64,000 nucleotides of DNA. Origin: Roseburia lenta (GTDB lineage: Bacteria > Bacillota > Clostridia > Lachnospirales > Lachnospiraceae). The notes under the pieces were generated by a model. That model saw nothing but the letters and a program-made list of their open reading frames with translations, did no database searches and was not told where the DNA came from. The stretch is from the NCBI RefSeq assembly GCF_014287435.1, contig NZ_JACOPG010000005.1:62001-126000 (forward strand), read 5' to 3'. Below are positions 27,384 to 35,696 of this stretch, one piece after another (positions within the stretch are counted from its first letter, which is position 1; every line of letters starts with the position of its first letter). A program made the position numbers and the translations under genes.

Positions 27384-28376
27384 ATGAAAGCAGGAAAAAA
27401 AGAAACAAAACCAAAGACGGTCAGTTATGGGAAGTATGGTTATCTCTTTATTGCACCGTTCTTTATCGTATATCTGGTTTTCTCCCTGTGGCCGCTGATC
27501 AATACCTTCTATTACAGCATGTTTGAGTACACCACCAGAAATCTGCGGACAACGATCACTTTTACAGGACTTCAGAATTATCTGAACGTGCTGGGTATTG
27601 CAGATGGTGAACAGGGATATTTCCTAAAATACCTGGGCAATACGCTTCGTCTGTGGTTGTTAAACTTTGTACCCCAGATCTTACTGAGCCTTTTGGCAGC
27701 CGCATGGCTGACCAATAATCGTGCAAAATTAAAGGCAAGAGGCTTTTACAAGGTTGTTCTTTACATGCCGAATATTATTACAGCGGCATCTATTTCCCTT
27801 CTCTTTTGTGCCCTCTTAAGCAAGTATGGTCCGATCATGTCGACACTGCGCAGTCTGGGTTGGATCTCACAAAATGCGGATATTATGATGAGCAAGTGGG
27901 GAACCGGCATATCCATTTCCATGATCCAGGTCTGGATGTGGTATGGCAATACTATGTTACTTCTGATTGCAGGTATCATAGGTATCAGTCCTGATATTTA
28001 CGAAGCCGCCGAGTTGGATGGGGCGACAGGCAGACAGCAGTTCTTTTCGATTACCCTTCCGCTGTTAAAGCCGGTCATGTTGTATGTACTTGTGACATCA
28101 GCCATCGGTGGACTTCAGTTATTCGATATTCCGGCACTCTTTAATGTAGGGCAGGGCACAGGCTATGTGGGAGGACCAAACGATACTTCAACAACTGTGA
28201 CCATGTACATTATGAGACTGCACAATACAGATACCGGAAGGGCGGCGGCAGTATCCGTACTTCTCTTTATCTGTACCCTGATCATTAGTTTGATCTTCTT
28301 CCGCGTCATGCAGACATCCGATGCATATGGCGGAGGCGGAAAAAAGAAGAAAGGGGGCAAGCGTCATGGAAAGTAA
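27384..28376 (+). CDS. CUT1 ABC transporter permease (MalF type)
   Basis: A 330-residue inner membrane permease with six hydrophobic segments. The EAA loop reads EAAELDGATGRQQFFSITLP and contacts the ATPase. It forms the translocation pore with the next gene product. The C-terminus is a short Lys/Gly-rich tail (GGGGKKKKGGKRHGK). Its stop overlaps the next start by 11 bp. No ATPase gene is near; CUT1 systems of Firmicutes commonly use a shared MsmX-type ATPase encoded elsewhere. Confidence 0.92.
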   Translation: MKAGKKETKPKTVSYGKYGYLFIAPFFIVYLVFSLWPLINTFYYSMFEYTTRNLRTTITFTGLQNYLNVLGIADGEQGYFLKYLGNTLRLWLLNFVPQILLSLLAAAWLTNNRAKLKARGFYKVVLYMPNIITAASISLLFCALLSKYGPIMSTLRSLGWISQNADIMMSKWGTGISISMIQVWMWYGNTMLLLIAGIIGISPDIYEAAELDGATGRQQFFSITLPLLKPVMLYVLVTSAIGGLQLFDIPALFNVGQGTGYVGGPNDTSTTVTMYIMRLHNTDTGRAAAVSVLLFICTLIISLIFFRVMQTSDAYGGGGKKKKGGKRHGK

Positions 28377-29238
28377 TCAGCCATTGCAAAATAAGACAAA
28401 AGCCGTACGCAGGCAGAAGATCTTTCGGAACATCATTATGATCCTGCTTTGTCTGATCAGTTTGATCCCATTTTATCTGATGTTCGTCAATGCAACACGC
28501 ACGTCGACCCAGGTACAGAGCGGTATATCACTTCTCTTTGGATCAAATTTAAAAAACAATATCGCAAATTTCGACAAATCCCAACAGGGTCTTGGTGTTA
28601 CAGTCTTACAAAGCATGTTCAATTCCTTTAAGGTGGCTGTTCCATTTACCGTATTGTCCGTATATTTTTCTTCTATGACAGCATACGGCATCCACAACTA
28701 CTCCTTTAAAGGTCGCAAAGCAGCATGGGCATTTATCATGGGTGTCATGATGGTGCCGACGCAGGTTTTTGCCATTGGTTTCTACCAGTTCATGATGAAA
28801 CTGAATCTGCTGGATACATATTGGCCGCTGATCATCCCGGGTATTACTACTCCGGCGGTCGTATTCTTTATGAAACAGTACATGGAGGGAGCGCTTTCCC
28901 CGGAACTGGTAGAGGCGGCCCGCATCGACGGTTGCGGTGAGATCCGTATCTTTAACACGATCGTCGTACCTTTGATGAAACCGGCGATCGCAACACAAGC
29001 GATCTTCCAGTTTGTGGCTAGTTGGAACAATCTGTTCATGCCGACACTGATCATCAGCAGTTCTGAGAAAAAGACACTGACCATGTTTGTGCAGATGCTG
29101 ACAAGCGAATCCTTCCGTACCGACTATGGTGTTGTATTCTTGGGACTCTCCATTACAATCTTGCCAATGCTTGTGATGTACTTCCTCTTATCCAGATTTA
29201 TCGTGGAGGGCGTATCACTCGGTGGCGTAAAGGGGTAA
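28366..29238 (+). CDS. CUT1 ABC transporter permease (MalG type)
   Basis: A 290-residue permease with six membrane segments. The EAA loop reads EAARIDGCGEIRIFNTIVVP. It pairs with the MalF-type partner upstream to import an oligosaccharide, probably cello-oligosaccharide given the neighbouring phosphorylase. The frame is open from 28321, but AGGGGG and the overlap with the upstream stop support the ATG at 28366. The next gene begins 5 bp downstream. Confidence 0.92.
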   Translation: MESNQPLQNKTKAVRRQKIFRNIIMILLCLISLIPFYLMFVNATRTSTQVQSGISLLFGSNLKNNIANFDKSQQGLGVTVLQSMFNSFKVAVPFTVLSVYFSSMTAYGIHNYSFKGRKAAWAFIMGVMMVPTQVFAIGFYQFMMKLNLLDTYWPLIIPGITTPAVVFFMKQYMEGALSPELVEAARIDGCGEIRIFNTIVVPLMKPAIATQAIFQFVASWNNLFMPTLIISSSEKKTLTMFVQMLTSESFRTDYGVVFLGLSITILPMLVMYFLLSRFIVEGVSLGGVKG

Positions 29239-29243
29239 AAGAA

Positions 29244-29888
29244 ATGTTGAATTTTACATCTGAGAACAAAGTTATATGGATCTTGGGAAAGATTGGGCAG
29301 TTTGTACTGCTCAATTTTCTCGTGCTTTTGGGCTGTATCCCGATCGTGACGATCGGGGCATCGCTCAGCGCCGGGGCACGTTGTATGAAAAAAATGAAAG
29401 AGCCGGAGGGCGGTATTTTGACGTTAGAGTTTTTCCATGCCTTTGCCGCTGACGTTAAGCAGGCGACCGGTGCGTGGCTGGTCCTTGCTAGCGTCATGGT
29501 CTTGGGCGCTGGGGATATATATTATGCCATCAGGATCGCAGAGCCTGTCAATATGTTCTTTTTATTCTTTGGCGGCGTGCTTTTCTTTGTGGCAGTCAGT
29601 ATGCTCTTTTGGATTTTCCCACTGGTAGCAAACTATGACAACCGGGTCAAAGGGCATCTGACCAATGCTTTTTTGTTTGCTTTTGGCAAACTGCCGGCGA
29701 CCCTTTTGCTCTGGGGTATCTGGGGCAGCCCTGTCATTTTATGTTATTTTAGACCGGTCTTTACCAGCCTGGTCGGCTATATCATTGTTTTCTTTGGCGT
29801 GGCACTGCAGCTTTGGCTCTCTCATCTAATTTGGGATCATACACTTTGCCGGGAAGAGACTCTGGAAGTTCACAGCGTTGGCAGATAA
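29244..29888 (+). CDS. DUF624 (YesL-like) membrane protein
   Basis: A 214-residue protein with about five to six hydrophobic segments and the family start [19 protein letters not shown], as in YesL-type DUF624 proteins. The family is regularly encoded in CUT1 sugar transporter operons of Firmicutes and its role is unknown. It follows the MalG-type permease by 5 bp, so it belongs to the operon. The operon terminator lies about 220 bp further on, past a gene remnant. Confidence 0.85.
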   Translation: MLNFTSENKVIWILGKIGQFVLLNFLVLLGCIPIVTIGASLSAGARCMKKMKEPEGGILTLEFFHAFAADVKQATGAWLVLASVMVLGAGDIYYAIRIAEPVNMFFLFFGGVLFFVAVSMLFWIFPLVANYDNRVKGHLTNAFLFAFGKLPATLLLWGIWGSPVILCYFRPVFTSLVGYIIVFFGVALQLWLSHLIWDHTLCREETLEVHSVGR

Positions 29889-29935
29889 GGTGTGATGTCG
29901 TAACCGGAAGCAAAGTCAATAAATTTGGAAGTACG

Positions 29936-30110
29936 AAGGGGCGTGAAAGAGAAGACGGTATCCTGCATGCAGGTCCGATCATCCGTCCGCTGGGTGATGA
30001 AAAATACGAAATGGTATCGGTTGGACCGACCACCTCTATGCGTATGGAGAAATTCGAGTACGAATTTGTCAAAGAGACAGGCGTGCGCGTTGTTGTCGGT
30101 ATCAGGAAAG
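29936..30110 (+). pseudogene. Remnant of a tartrate dehydratase/class I fumarase beta subunit
   Basis: In one frame the bases read GILHAGPII, then [12 protein letters not shown], then GVRVVVGI, which match in order the conserved core of the Fe-S hydro-lyase beta subunit (TtdB/FumB-beta). The family has AGP, then AGPTTS.RM, then G...IIGKGG. The N-terminal half and the closing GKGG are missing, and the frame upstream runs out of register through the DUF624 gene. It is therefore a roughly 55-codon fossil. A strong terminator begins right at its end. The identity rests on motif order only. Confidence 0.6.
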
Positions 30111-30147
30111 ACTCTTGTGCAGGTGTGCACAGGAGTTTTTCTGTTTT
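30111..30147 (+). terminator. Rho-independent terminator of the sugar transporter operon
   Basis: ACTCTTGTGCA and TGCACAGGAGT form an 11-bp stem with one G-T pair around GGTG, followed by TTTTTCTGTTTT. It ends the lacI-to-DUF624 operon or was the terminator of the decayed hydro-lyase gene. Confidence 0.88.
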
Positions 30148-30197
30148 ACAAATCTCATCTTTTCGTTTATCTTAGAGGAAGAAAAAACAGAACCAAG

Positions 30198-30228
30198 GGG
30201 ACACTCCTTGTGGCAAAAGGAACGTCCC
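30198..30228 (+). repeat. 31-bp dispersed palindromic repeat, copy 4
   Basis: Starts GGGACACTCC, has GGCAAAAG in the middle and ends GGAACGTCCC, as in the copies at 8476, 21140 and 21940. It ends 18 bp before the methyltransferase ATG and sits next to its ribosome site, so it is within the leader of that mRNA. Confidence 0.85.
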
Positions 30229-30246
30229 TTATGGCAAGGAGAGCGT

Positions 30247-31080
30247 ATGATCGAGATCACAGACCTGCATATTCCACAACTGGATATGTATATAGATAAG
30301 AAGGAAGCACAATTATTACATTATTTTGAGCCGGAGCCGGGTCTTTTTATCGCGGAGAGCCCCAATGTGATCCTGCGTGCTTTAGAGGCCGGCTATGAGC
30401 CGATTTCTATTTTGATGGAAAAAAGACAGGTGGAGAAAAAAGCAGGGGAAGTCCTGAAAAAAGTGGGCGATATCCCGATCTATGTGGCAGACCTTTCTGT
30501 GCTGACACAGATCACCGGTTTTCAGTTGGCACGGGGTATGCTGTGTGCCATGCGGCGCAAGCCCATGCCGACGGTGGAGAGCATCTGTCAGGGGAAAAGA
30601 CGTATCGCCATTTTAGAAGAAGTAGTCAATCCGACCAATGTCGGCGCCATCTTCCGGTCGGCGGCAGCCCTTGGCATGGATGGCATTCTTTTGACCCATG
30701 GCTGTGCAGATCCTTTGTATCGCAGAGCCTGCCGGGTCAGCATGGGAACGGTCTTTCAGATTCCTTGGACCTATCTTTCCAAAGAGGCGTGGTATGAAGA
30801 GACGGGGCATCTGTTGCAGCAGATGGGTTATAAGACAGTCGCCATGGCATTAAAAGAGGATTCTTATGCCGTGGATGATCCAAAACTGCTTGCGGAAGAA
30901 CGTCTGGCAGTGGTGCTGGGAACGGAAGGCGATGGGCTGGCAAAGGAAACGATCGCTGATTGTGACTACACGGTCTGTATTCCCATGATGCATGGCGTGG
31001 ACTCCTTAAACGTGGCGGCAGCCAGTGCAGTGGCTTTCTGGGAACTGGGAAAAACCGGTGCGGATCAAAAAAATGTATAA
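30247..31080 (+). CDS. SpoU/TrmH-family RNA 2'-O-methyltransferase
   Basis: A 277-residue RNA methylase with a SPOUT knot. Motif 1 is NPTNVGAIFRSA, motif 2 is VVLGTEGDGL and motif 3 is IPMMHGVDSLNVAAASAV. An N-terminal substrate-binding domain precedes them. It should methylate a ribose in tRNA or rRNA; the target is not readable. The open frame begins at 30115, but the first 44 codons run through the terminator and the 31-bp repeat. AAGGAG 5 bp before the ATG at 30247 marks the real start. Confidence 0.88.
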   Translation: MIEITDLHIPQLDMYIDKKEAQLLHYFEPEPGLFIAESPNVILRALEAGYEPISILMEKRQVEKKAGEVLKKVGDIPIYVADLSVLTQITGFQLARGMLCAMRRKPMPTVESICQGKRRIAILEEVVNPTNVGAIFRSAAALGMDGILLTHGCADPLYRRACRVSMGTVFQIPWTYLSKEAWYEETGHLLQQMGYKTVAMALKEDSYAVDDPKLLAEERLAVVLGTEGDGLAKETIADCDYTVCIPMMHGVDSLNVAAASAVAFWELGKTGADQKNV

Positions 31081-31180
31081 ATTTCGACAAAAAGTGGTGG
31101 AAAAATGACGCAGATTTTCGTACAATAGAAATGTATGGAAATTTGGGACATTTTGTATATAGGAAAGGATTTGTTGCTTT

Positions 31181-32671
31181 ATGGGATTTAAATATGCAGA
31201 TCAAGAAGAACAGTTAAAGAGAGCCAATCGCTTTTTGGTATCCGGATATCTTATTTTTTACGCAATCTTAATGATCATTATGTGGGCATGCTATTTCGTA
31301 GGCATCCGCTCTAAGGGGCTGACCATGATGGTTTCCGGTATTGTTTTGGTATCCTGTATTGCCATCTTTTTACTGTCCAGAAAGTTTTTGACATCCCAGA
31401 AATTAAAAATGATGGCATTGCCATTTTTGCTTGTTGTCTGCTATGTGACAGGATTTGCCTTTACACAGGGATTTATCCAGTTGCTTGGAATCTTCCCTTT
31501 GGTAGGATGCGTGCTTTTCTTTGACAAGAAGTTTTCACTCATCAGTGGGATTGCTTATGCAGTCATGGAAGTGCTCGTGACTACGGCCAAGATCGTACAG
31601 CATATCAATCTTGAGGGGGATTCTGCCTTAAATCAGATCTTTGTTCTGGTGATCTGTCTGGTACTTTTGGTATTGCTTTATTGCGTTACCAGCATTGCGG
31701 AGCAGTTTAATAAAGATACTTTAGGCGAAGTACATGAAAAGAATGCCAAGATGCAGACCATGCTTGACGATGTGATTGGCGTGGCTACTGAGGTGCGCAA
31801 GGGTACGGAAAGTGCCATGGATATCGTCAATGACCTCAATGGTTCTTCCGAGGTCGTAAACGGTGCAATGAAGAATATTTCGGAAAGTACCTTGTCGACC
31901 GCAGAAAATATCCAGACACAGACGACCATGACTGCCAATATCCAGCAGTCGATAGAAGATACTTTGACAAGTTCTGAGACTATGGTAGAGATCGCCAAAC
32001 AGTCCGGTCAGATCAACCGGCAGTCTATGGATGTGATGAATCGCTTGAAGGAGCAGTCTCAGGTAATCTCCAATACAAATCAGGATGTGGCAAAGGCAAT
32101 GGAAGCCTTGCAGGCCAAGACGGAAGAAGTACGAAACATCGCGGATACTATTCTTGGAATTTCCTCCCAGACCAATCTTTTGGCATTGAATGCCTCTATT
32201 GAGAGTGCCAGAGCCGGTGAGGCTGGCAGGGGATTTGCTGTGGTTGCGGATGAGATCCGCCAGTTGGCAGAGCGTACCAAGCAGGAGACAGAAGAGATCA
32301 GCAAGATCTCTGATGATCTGACAGAGAATGCGACCAGGGCAGCCAATGCGGTTTCCCAGTCTGTTAGCGCAACGGATGCACAGGACGTCATGATCACAGA
32401 AGCATCCGAGAGTTTTGAGGCGATGAATGATAATGTGACAGAATTGATTACCCATATCGAAAATATCGATGATCGTCTGAGCAGACTTTCCGAAGCCAAC
32501 AATCAGATCGTAGATAACATTACCAACCTATCAGCAACGACCGAGGAAGTGACCGCATCTTCCAACCAGGCAGCTGAACTTTCCAATGCCAATATGGAAA
32601 ATGCGGAGAGCGCGAAGAATCAACTGACAGGTGTATTGGATGTGTCACATCAGTTGGATAAATATTTGTAA
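31181..32671 (+). CDS. Methyl-accepting chemotaxis protein with multi-helix membrane N-terminus
   Basis: A 496-residue chemoreceptor. Residues 18-175 form about five to six membrane helices with almost no external domain and no HAMP. A long coiled coil follows, with the conserved signalling tip near residues 330-350 ([21 protein letters not shown]). It should report to CheA/CheW. The membrane-only sensor suggests it detects a membrane or energy signal rather than an external ligand. AGGAAAGG precedes the ATG. A terminator follows at 32717. Confidence 0.9.
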   Translation: MGFKYADQEEQLKRANRFLVSGYLIFYAILMIIMWACYFVGIRSKGLTMMVSGIVLVSCIAIFLLSRKFLTSQKLKMMALPFLLVVCYVTGFAFTQGFIQLLGIFPLVGCVLFFDKKFSLISGIAYAVMEVLVTTAKIVQHINLEGDSALNQIFVLVICLVLLVLLYCVTSIAEQFNKDTLGEVHEKNAKMQTMLDDVIGVATEVRKGTESAMDIVNDLNGSSEVVNGAMKNISESTLSTAENIQTQTTMTANIQQSIEDTLTSSETMVEIAKQSGQINRQSMDVMNRLKEQSQVISNTNQDVAKAMEALQAKTEEVRNIADTILGISSQTNLLALNASIESARAGEAGRGFAVVADEIRQLAERTKQETEEISKISDDLTENATRAANAVSQSVSATDAQDVMITEASESFEAMNDNVTELITHIENIDDRLSRLSEANNQIVDNITNLSATTEEVTASSNQAAELSNANMENAESAKNQLTGVLDVSHQLDKYL

Positions 32672-32716
32672 AAGAGGCAACAACAGGCTAATAGATTAGG
32701 AATGTGAAAGAAGATT

Positions 32717-32743
32717 TGGACCGGCGAGAGTTGGTCCTTTTTT
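32717..32743 (+). terminator. Rho-independent terminator after the chemoreceptor gene
   Basis: GGACC and GGTCC flank a 10-nt loop and are followed by TTTTTTC. It lies about 45 bp after the stop. Confidence 0.65.
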
Positions 32744-32765
32744 CAATTGCGTCATTATGAATTTT

Positions 32766-32795
32766 ATTTCGTCATTTTTGGTAAAATGACGAAAT
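32766..32795. repeat. Perfect 13-bp inverted repeat in the MCP/ychF gap
   Basis: ATTTCGTCATTTT and AAAATGACGAAAT are separated by TGGT. The 387-bp gap (32672-33058) also holds the MCP terminator, CTACC/GGTAG half-sites near 32818, and a 24-codon frame at 32835-32909 with no convincing ribosome site. No T-run follows the repeat, so an operator or RNA fold is more likely than a terminator. Confidence 0.65.
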
Positions 32796-33058
32796 TGGAC
32801 TTGGAAATCTAACCGCCTACCGTGTATGGTAGAGATGTTTACTGATCTGACAGTATGGATGGGAATCAAGAAATTTATCGACCAGATAAATGCTAATGCA
32901 GTAGCGTAAATGATATCCTCCCCCCAAAAAAAAGAAAGAAATGTACATTCCTCCCTAAATGTGATAGACTAGATATTGCTGTATCAGGGCTTTTAAGAAG
33001 CATGACAACGGAAAAGATTTTAATAAAATCAATACTTTTCAAAGGAGAAATATAAATT

Positions 33059-34156
33059 ATGAAACTAGGAATCGTCGGACTGCCGAACGTAGGCAAGTCT
33101 ACTTTATTTAATTCGCTGACCAAGGCAGGCGCACTTGCAGCCAACTACCCATTCGCAACGATTGACCCAAATGTGGGCGTGGTCAGTGTGCCGGATGAGA
33201 GACTGAAAAAACTGGCAGATCTTTACCAATCAAAAAAGGTGACACCGGCTGTTATTGAATTTGTCGATATTGCGGGTCTTGTAAAGGGAGCCAGCAAGGG
33301 AGAGGGACTTGGCAACCAGTTCCTTGCCAACATCCGTGAATGTGATGCGATCGTACATGTAGTACGTTGCTTTGAAGATACCAATATCGTGCATGTGGAT
33401 GGAAGCATTGATCCGCTCCGTGATATTGAGACCATCAATCTGGAACTTCTTTTCTCCGATTTGGAGATTTTGGAGAGAAGATATGCAAAGACTTCCAAGG
33501 CTGCCCGTATGGACAAGTCTTTACAAAAGGAAGCCGCTATGCAGGAACGTCTGAAAGAGCATATGGAAGCAGGTAATTCTGCTCGCACTTTTGAACTTCT
33601 GGATGAGGATGAGGAAGCCTACTTCAAGGAGTATGGACTTCTTACTGCAAAGCCGGTCATCTATGCTGCCAATGTATCCGAGGATGAGGTGGCAAATGAC
33701 GGCGCAGACAACGCAGGTGTTGCAGCCGTTCGTGAGTTCGCGGCAAAAGAAGGAAGTGAAGTCTTTGTGATCTGTGCGGAGATCGAGCAGGAGATCGCAG
33801 AACTGGATGATGACGAAAAAGCGATGTTCTTAGAGGAACTCGGCATGAAGGAATCCGGTCTGGATAAACTGATCAAGGCTAGTTATTCTTTATTGGGCTT
33901 GATCTCTTATCTGACTTCCGGCGAGGATGAGACACGTGCATGGACCATCACCAAGGGAACCAAGGCTCCGCAGGCAGCAGGAAAGATCCATACCGACTTT
34001 GAGCGTGGCTTTATCAAGGCTGAGGTCGTAAACTTCCAGGATCTTTTAGATTGCGGCAGCACTGCAGCAGCCAAGGAAAAAGGTCTGGTGCGTGTAGAGG
34101 GCAAGGAATATGTCGTACAGGATGGCGATGTGATCCTTTTCCGTTTCAATGTATAA
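33059..34156 (+). CDS. ychF: Redox-regulated ATPase/GTPase YchF (Ola1 family)
   Basis: A 365-residue Obg-like P-loop protein. It has G1 GLPNVGKST at residues 7-15, DIAGLVKGASKGEGLGN (G3), the NxxE replacement of NKxD (AANVSE) that shifts preference to ATP, a coiled-coil insert and a C-terminal TGS domain. It binds ribosomes and takes part in stress responses. Length and motifs are normal. AAAGGAG precedes the ATG, and a strong terminator follows at 34176. Confidence 0.96.
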   Translation: MKLGIVGLPNVGKSTLFNSLTKAGALAANYPFATIDPNVGVVSVPDERLKKLADLYQSKKVTPAVIEFVDIAGLVKGASKGEGLGNQFLANIRECDAIVHVVRCFEDTNIVHVDGSIDPLRDIETINLELLFSDLEILERRYAKTSKAARMDKSLQKEAAMQERLKEHMEAGNSARTFELLDEDEEAYFKEYGLLTAKPVIYAANVSEDEVANDGADNAGVAAVREFAAKEGSEVFVICAEIEQEIAELDDDEKAMFLEELGMKESGLDKLIKASYSLLGLISYLTSGEDETRAWTITKGTKAPQAAGKIHTDFERGFIKAEVVNFQDLLDCGSTAAAKEKGLVRVEGKEYVVQDGDVILFRFNV

Positions 34157-34175
34157 TTTCAAAGTGTGACTTATC

Positions 34176-34213
34176 AAGGCTTTCTACATATACTGTAGAA
34201 AGCCTTATTTTGT
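34176..34213 (+). terminator. Rho-independent terminator of ychF
   Basis: AAGGCTTTCTACA and TGTAGAAAGCCTT form a perfect 13-bp stem around TATAC, followed by ATTTTGT. Confidence 0.9.
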
Positions 34214-34224
34214 GGTGGACTGCC

Positions 34225-34479
34225 ATGCTTTTGTGTGAATTACAGACAAAAGATGTGATCAATGTATGCACAGCCAAATGCCTGGGACGTGTGATGGATC
34301 TGGAGATCGATGAAAAAAGAGGCTGTATCTGCACCCTGATCGTACCATCCAAAGGAAAGATCTGCGGCTTCTTTTTACATGAGTGTGAATACTGGATCCC
34401 CTGGTGCCAGGTCTGCCGTATCGGTTCGGATATGATCCTGGTGGATGTCAATGAAAAGGAAGTCATGCACAAACCATAA
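34225..34479 (+). CDS. YlmC/YmxH-family PRC-barrel protein
   Basis: An 84-residue protein of the YlmC/YmxH sporulation family, with a PRC-barrel fold: ELQTKDVINVCTAKCLG, DLEIDEKRG and IGSDMILVDV. Members are small and their role is not established. The frame is open from 34051 inside ychF, but GGTGG before the ATG at 34225 and the family boundary (MLLCELQTKDV) fix the start. It begins 12 bp after the ychF terminator, so expression may depend on read-through. It is unusually cysteine-rich for its size. Confidence 0.85.
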   Translation: MLLCELQTKDVINVCTAKCLGRVMDLEIDEKRGCICTLIVPSKGKICGFFLHECEYWIPWCQVCRIGSDMILVDVNEKEVMHKP

Positions 34480-34505
34480 GACATGTCGAAAATAGTGCGA
34501 ATTGC

Positions 34506-34535
34506 TTGACAATTCATACAAAATCCGTGTAATAT
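34506..34535 (+). promoter_or_regulatory. Sigma-A promoter of nrdR
   Basis: TTGACA at 34506-34511 and TAATAT at 34530-34535 are 18 bp apart, ending about 55 bp before the nrdR ATG. Confidence 0.7.
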
Positions 34536-34591
34536 AAATCTATATATTGTGGTTTAGGCGAAGCGGATTCGCTAAGAAATGGAGGGAAGGC

Positions 34592-35044
34592 ATGAAGTGT
34601 CCTTTTTGTAGTAGTGAGAATACCAGAGTAATTGATTCCAGACCGGCAGATGACAACAATTCTATCCGCCGCCGTCGTATGTGTGATGAATGTGGCAAGC
34701 GTTTTACGACCTATGAAAAGGTAGAGACGATCCCTTTGATCGTGATCAAGAAAGACAACAACCGTGAACAGTATGATCGTGCCAAGATCGAGGCCGGTGT
34801 GCTCAGAGCCTGCCATAAGCGTCCGATTTCTGCCAACGACATCAACAAACTGATCGATGAAGTGGAAACAGAGATTTTCTCCAGAGAGGAAAAGGAGATC
34901 CCGAGTGACGAGATCGGCGAGATCGTTATGGATAAGATCAAGGATCTGGATGATGTTGCTTATGTCAGATTTGCCTCTGTTTACCGTGAGTTTAAAGATG
35001 TCAATACATTTATGAGTGAATTAAAGAAAATGTTAGACAAATAA
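34592..35044 (+). CDS. nrdR: Transcriptional repressor NrdR
   Basis: A 150-residue NrdR. The N-terminal zinc ribbon has CPFC and CDEC (residues 3-6 and about 31-34), followed by an ATP-cone domain (VIKKDNNREQYDRAKIEAGVLRAC in pieces). It senses ATP/dATP and represses ribonucleotide reductase genes. No nrd gene or obvious NrdR box is in the window. The frame opens at 34547; GGAGGGAAGG before the ATG at 34592 decides the start. Confidence 0.95.
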   Translation: MKCPFCSSENTRVIDSRPADDNNSIRRRRMCDECGKRFTTYEKVETIPLIVIKKDNNREQYDRAKIEAGVLRACHKRPISANDINKLIDEVETEIFSREEKEIPSDEIGEIVMDKIKDLDDVAYVRFASVYREFKDVNTFMSELKKMLDK

Positions 35045-35049
35045 AAGGG

Positions 35050-35076
35050 TTAAGATTTTTTTACATGATCCGATAT
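35050..35076 (+). promoter_or_regulatory. Possible sigma-28 (flagellar) promoter
   Basis: TTAA at 35050-35053 and TCCGATAT at 35069-35076 are 15 bp apart, close to the sigma-D consensus TAAA-N15-GCCGATAT known from Bacillus. It lies about 50 bp before the start of the 131-residue gene. Confidence 0.5.
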
Positions 35077-35128
35077 ATTTTGTGTAAGGAACAAGAAGTT
35101 TTCGTGAGAGCGAAATTAGGAGTATAAG

Positions 35129-35524
35129 ATGAATATATCAGGTATCCGACCAGCCGTTGGATTTTATGATTATAACAGCATAAAGCAAGTCGAGAGTGTA
35201 CCGGTCGCATCCCAGTCTATTTATATAGATGGTACGACCAAGGTATCCGGCAAGGTCGCCGAGGCAGGCACACAGCAGGATGCATCAGCCAGAAGCAGAC
35301 AGACCTTTGGAGCATACGACTATGCCAGCCAGTACGAGCCGAAGGCAACCTATGATCTCAAGGGCGCTGACAGCGATATCCGATCATTGGATGTGGCAAA
35401 GGCAGTCTCTGATATGCAAAAGGATGAATTGATCCATCAGTATCAGTACTTTGTAGGTCAGGATCTGGCAGTGGAAGCATCCCAGACACCATCTATGCGC
35501 GGCGCAGAAGACTTCTCACTCTAG
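35129..35524 (+). CDS. Small protein of unknown function, possibly motility-linked
   Basis: A 131-residue soluble protein with no domain that I recognise. It starts MNISGIRPAVGFYDYNSIK and ends with a helix (residues 88-110, containing VAKAVSDMQKDELIHQYQYFVG in pieces). The middle is rich in Ser, Gln and Ala and probably disordered. No signal peptide or membrane segment is seen. GGAG stands before the ATG. A sigma-28-like promoter upstream and a good terminator downstream make it a single-gene unit. The link to flagella is an inference from the promoter and from the nearby chemoreceptors. Confidence 0.75.
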   Translation: MNISGIRPAVGFYDYNSIKQVESVPVASQSIYIDGTTKVSGKVAEAGTQQDASARSRQTFGAYDYASQYEPKATYDLKGADSDIRSLDVAKAVSDMQKDELIHQYQYFVGQDLAVEASQTPSMRGAEDFSL

Positions 35525-35544
35525 GACAGAAAGACAGATTACAT

Positions 35545-35580
35545 AGAGATTCTCATTTGTGGATGAGGATCTCTTTTTGT
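35545..35580 (+). terminator. Rho-independent terminator
   Basis: AGAGATTCTCAT and ATGAGGATCTCT form a 12-bp stem with one G-T pair, followed by TTTTTGT. Confidence 0.88.
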
Positions 35581-35696
35581 TTTATGGAAAATTCCCTTTT
35601 ACTCATTTTTTCATGCGGGAAAACATTGTCTTTTACAGGTAATTTGCCTATAATTAAATTGGTATATTTTTCAACAACAGAAAGAGGTATAAGAAG

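Noticed and set aside
29813..30175. Complete 120-residue gene after DUF624
   Set aside because: The first 25 codons overlap DUF624 out of frame and only the middle has protein-family similarity; annotated as a remnant instead.
30115..30246. 44-codon N-terminal extension of the SpoU-type methyltransferase
   Set aside because: It runs through a terminator and a 31-bp repeat; the ribosome site and domain start at 30247.
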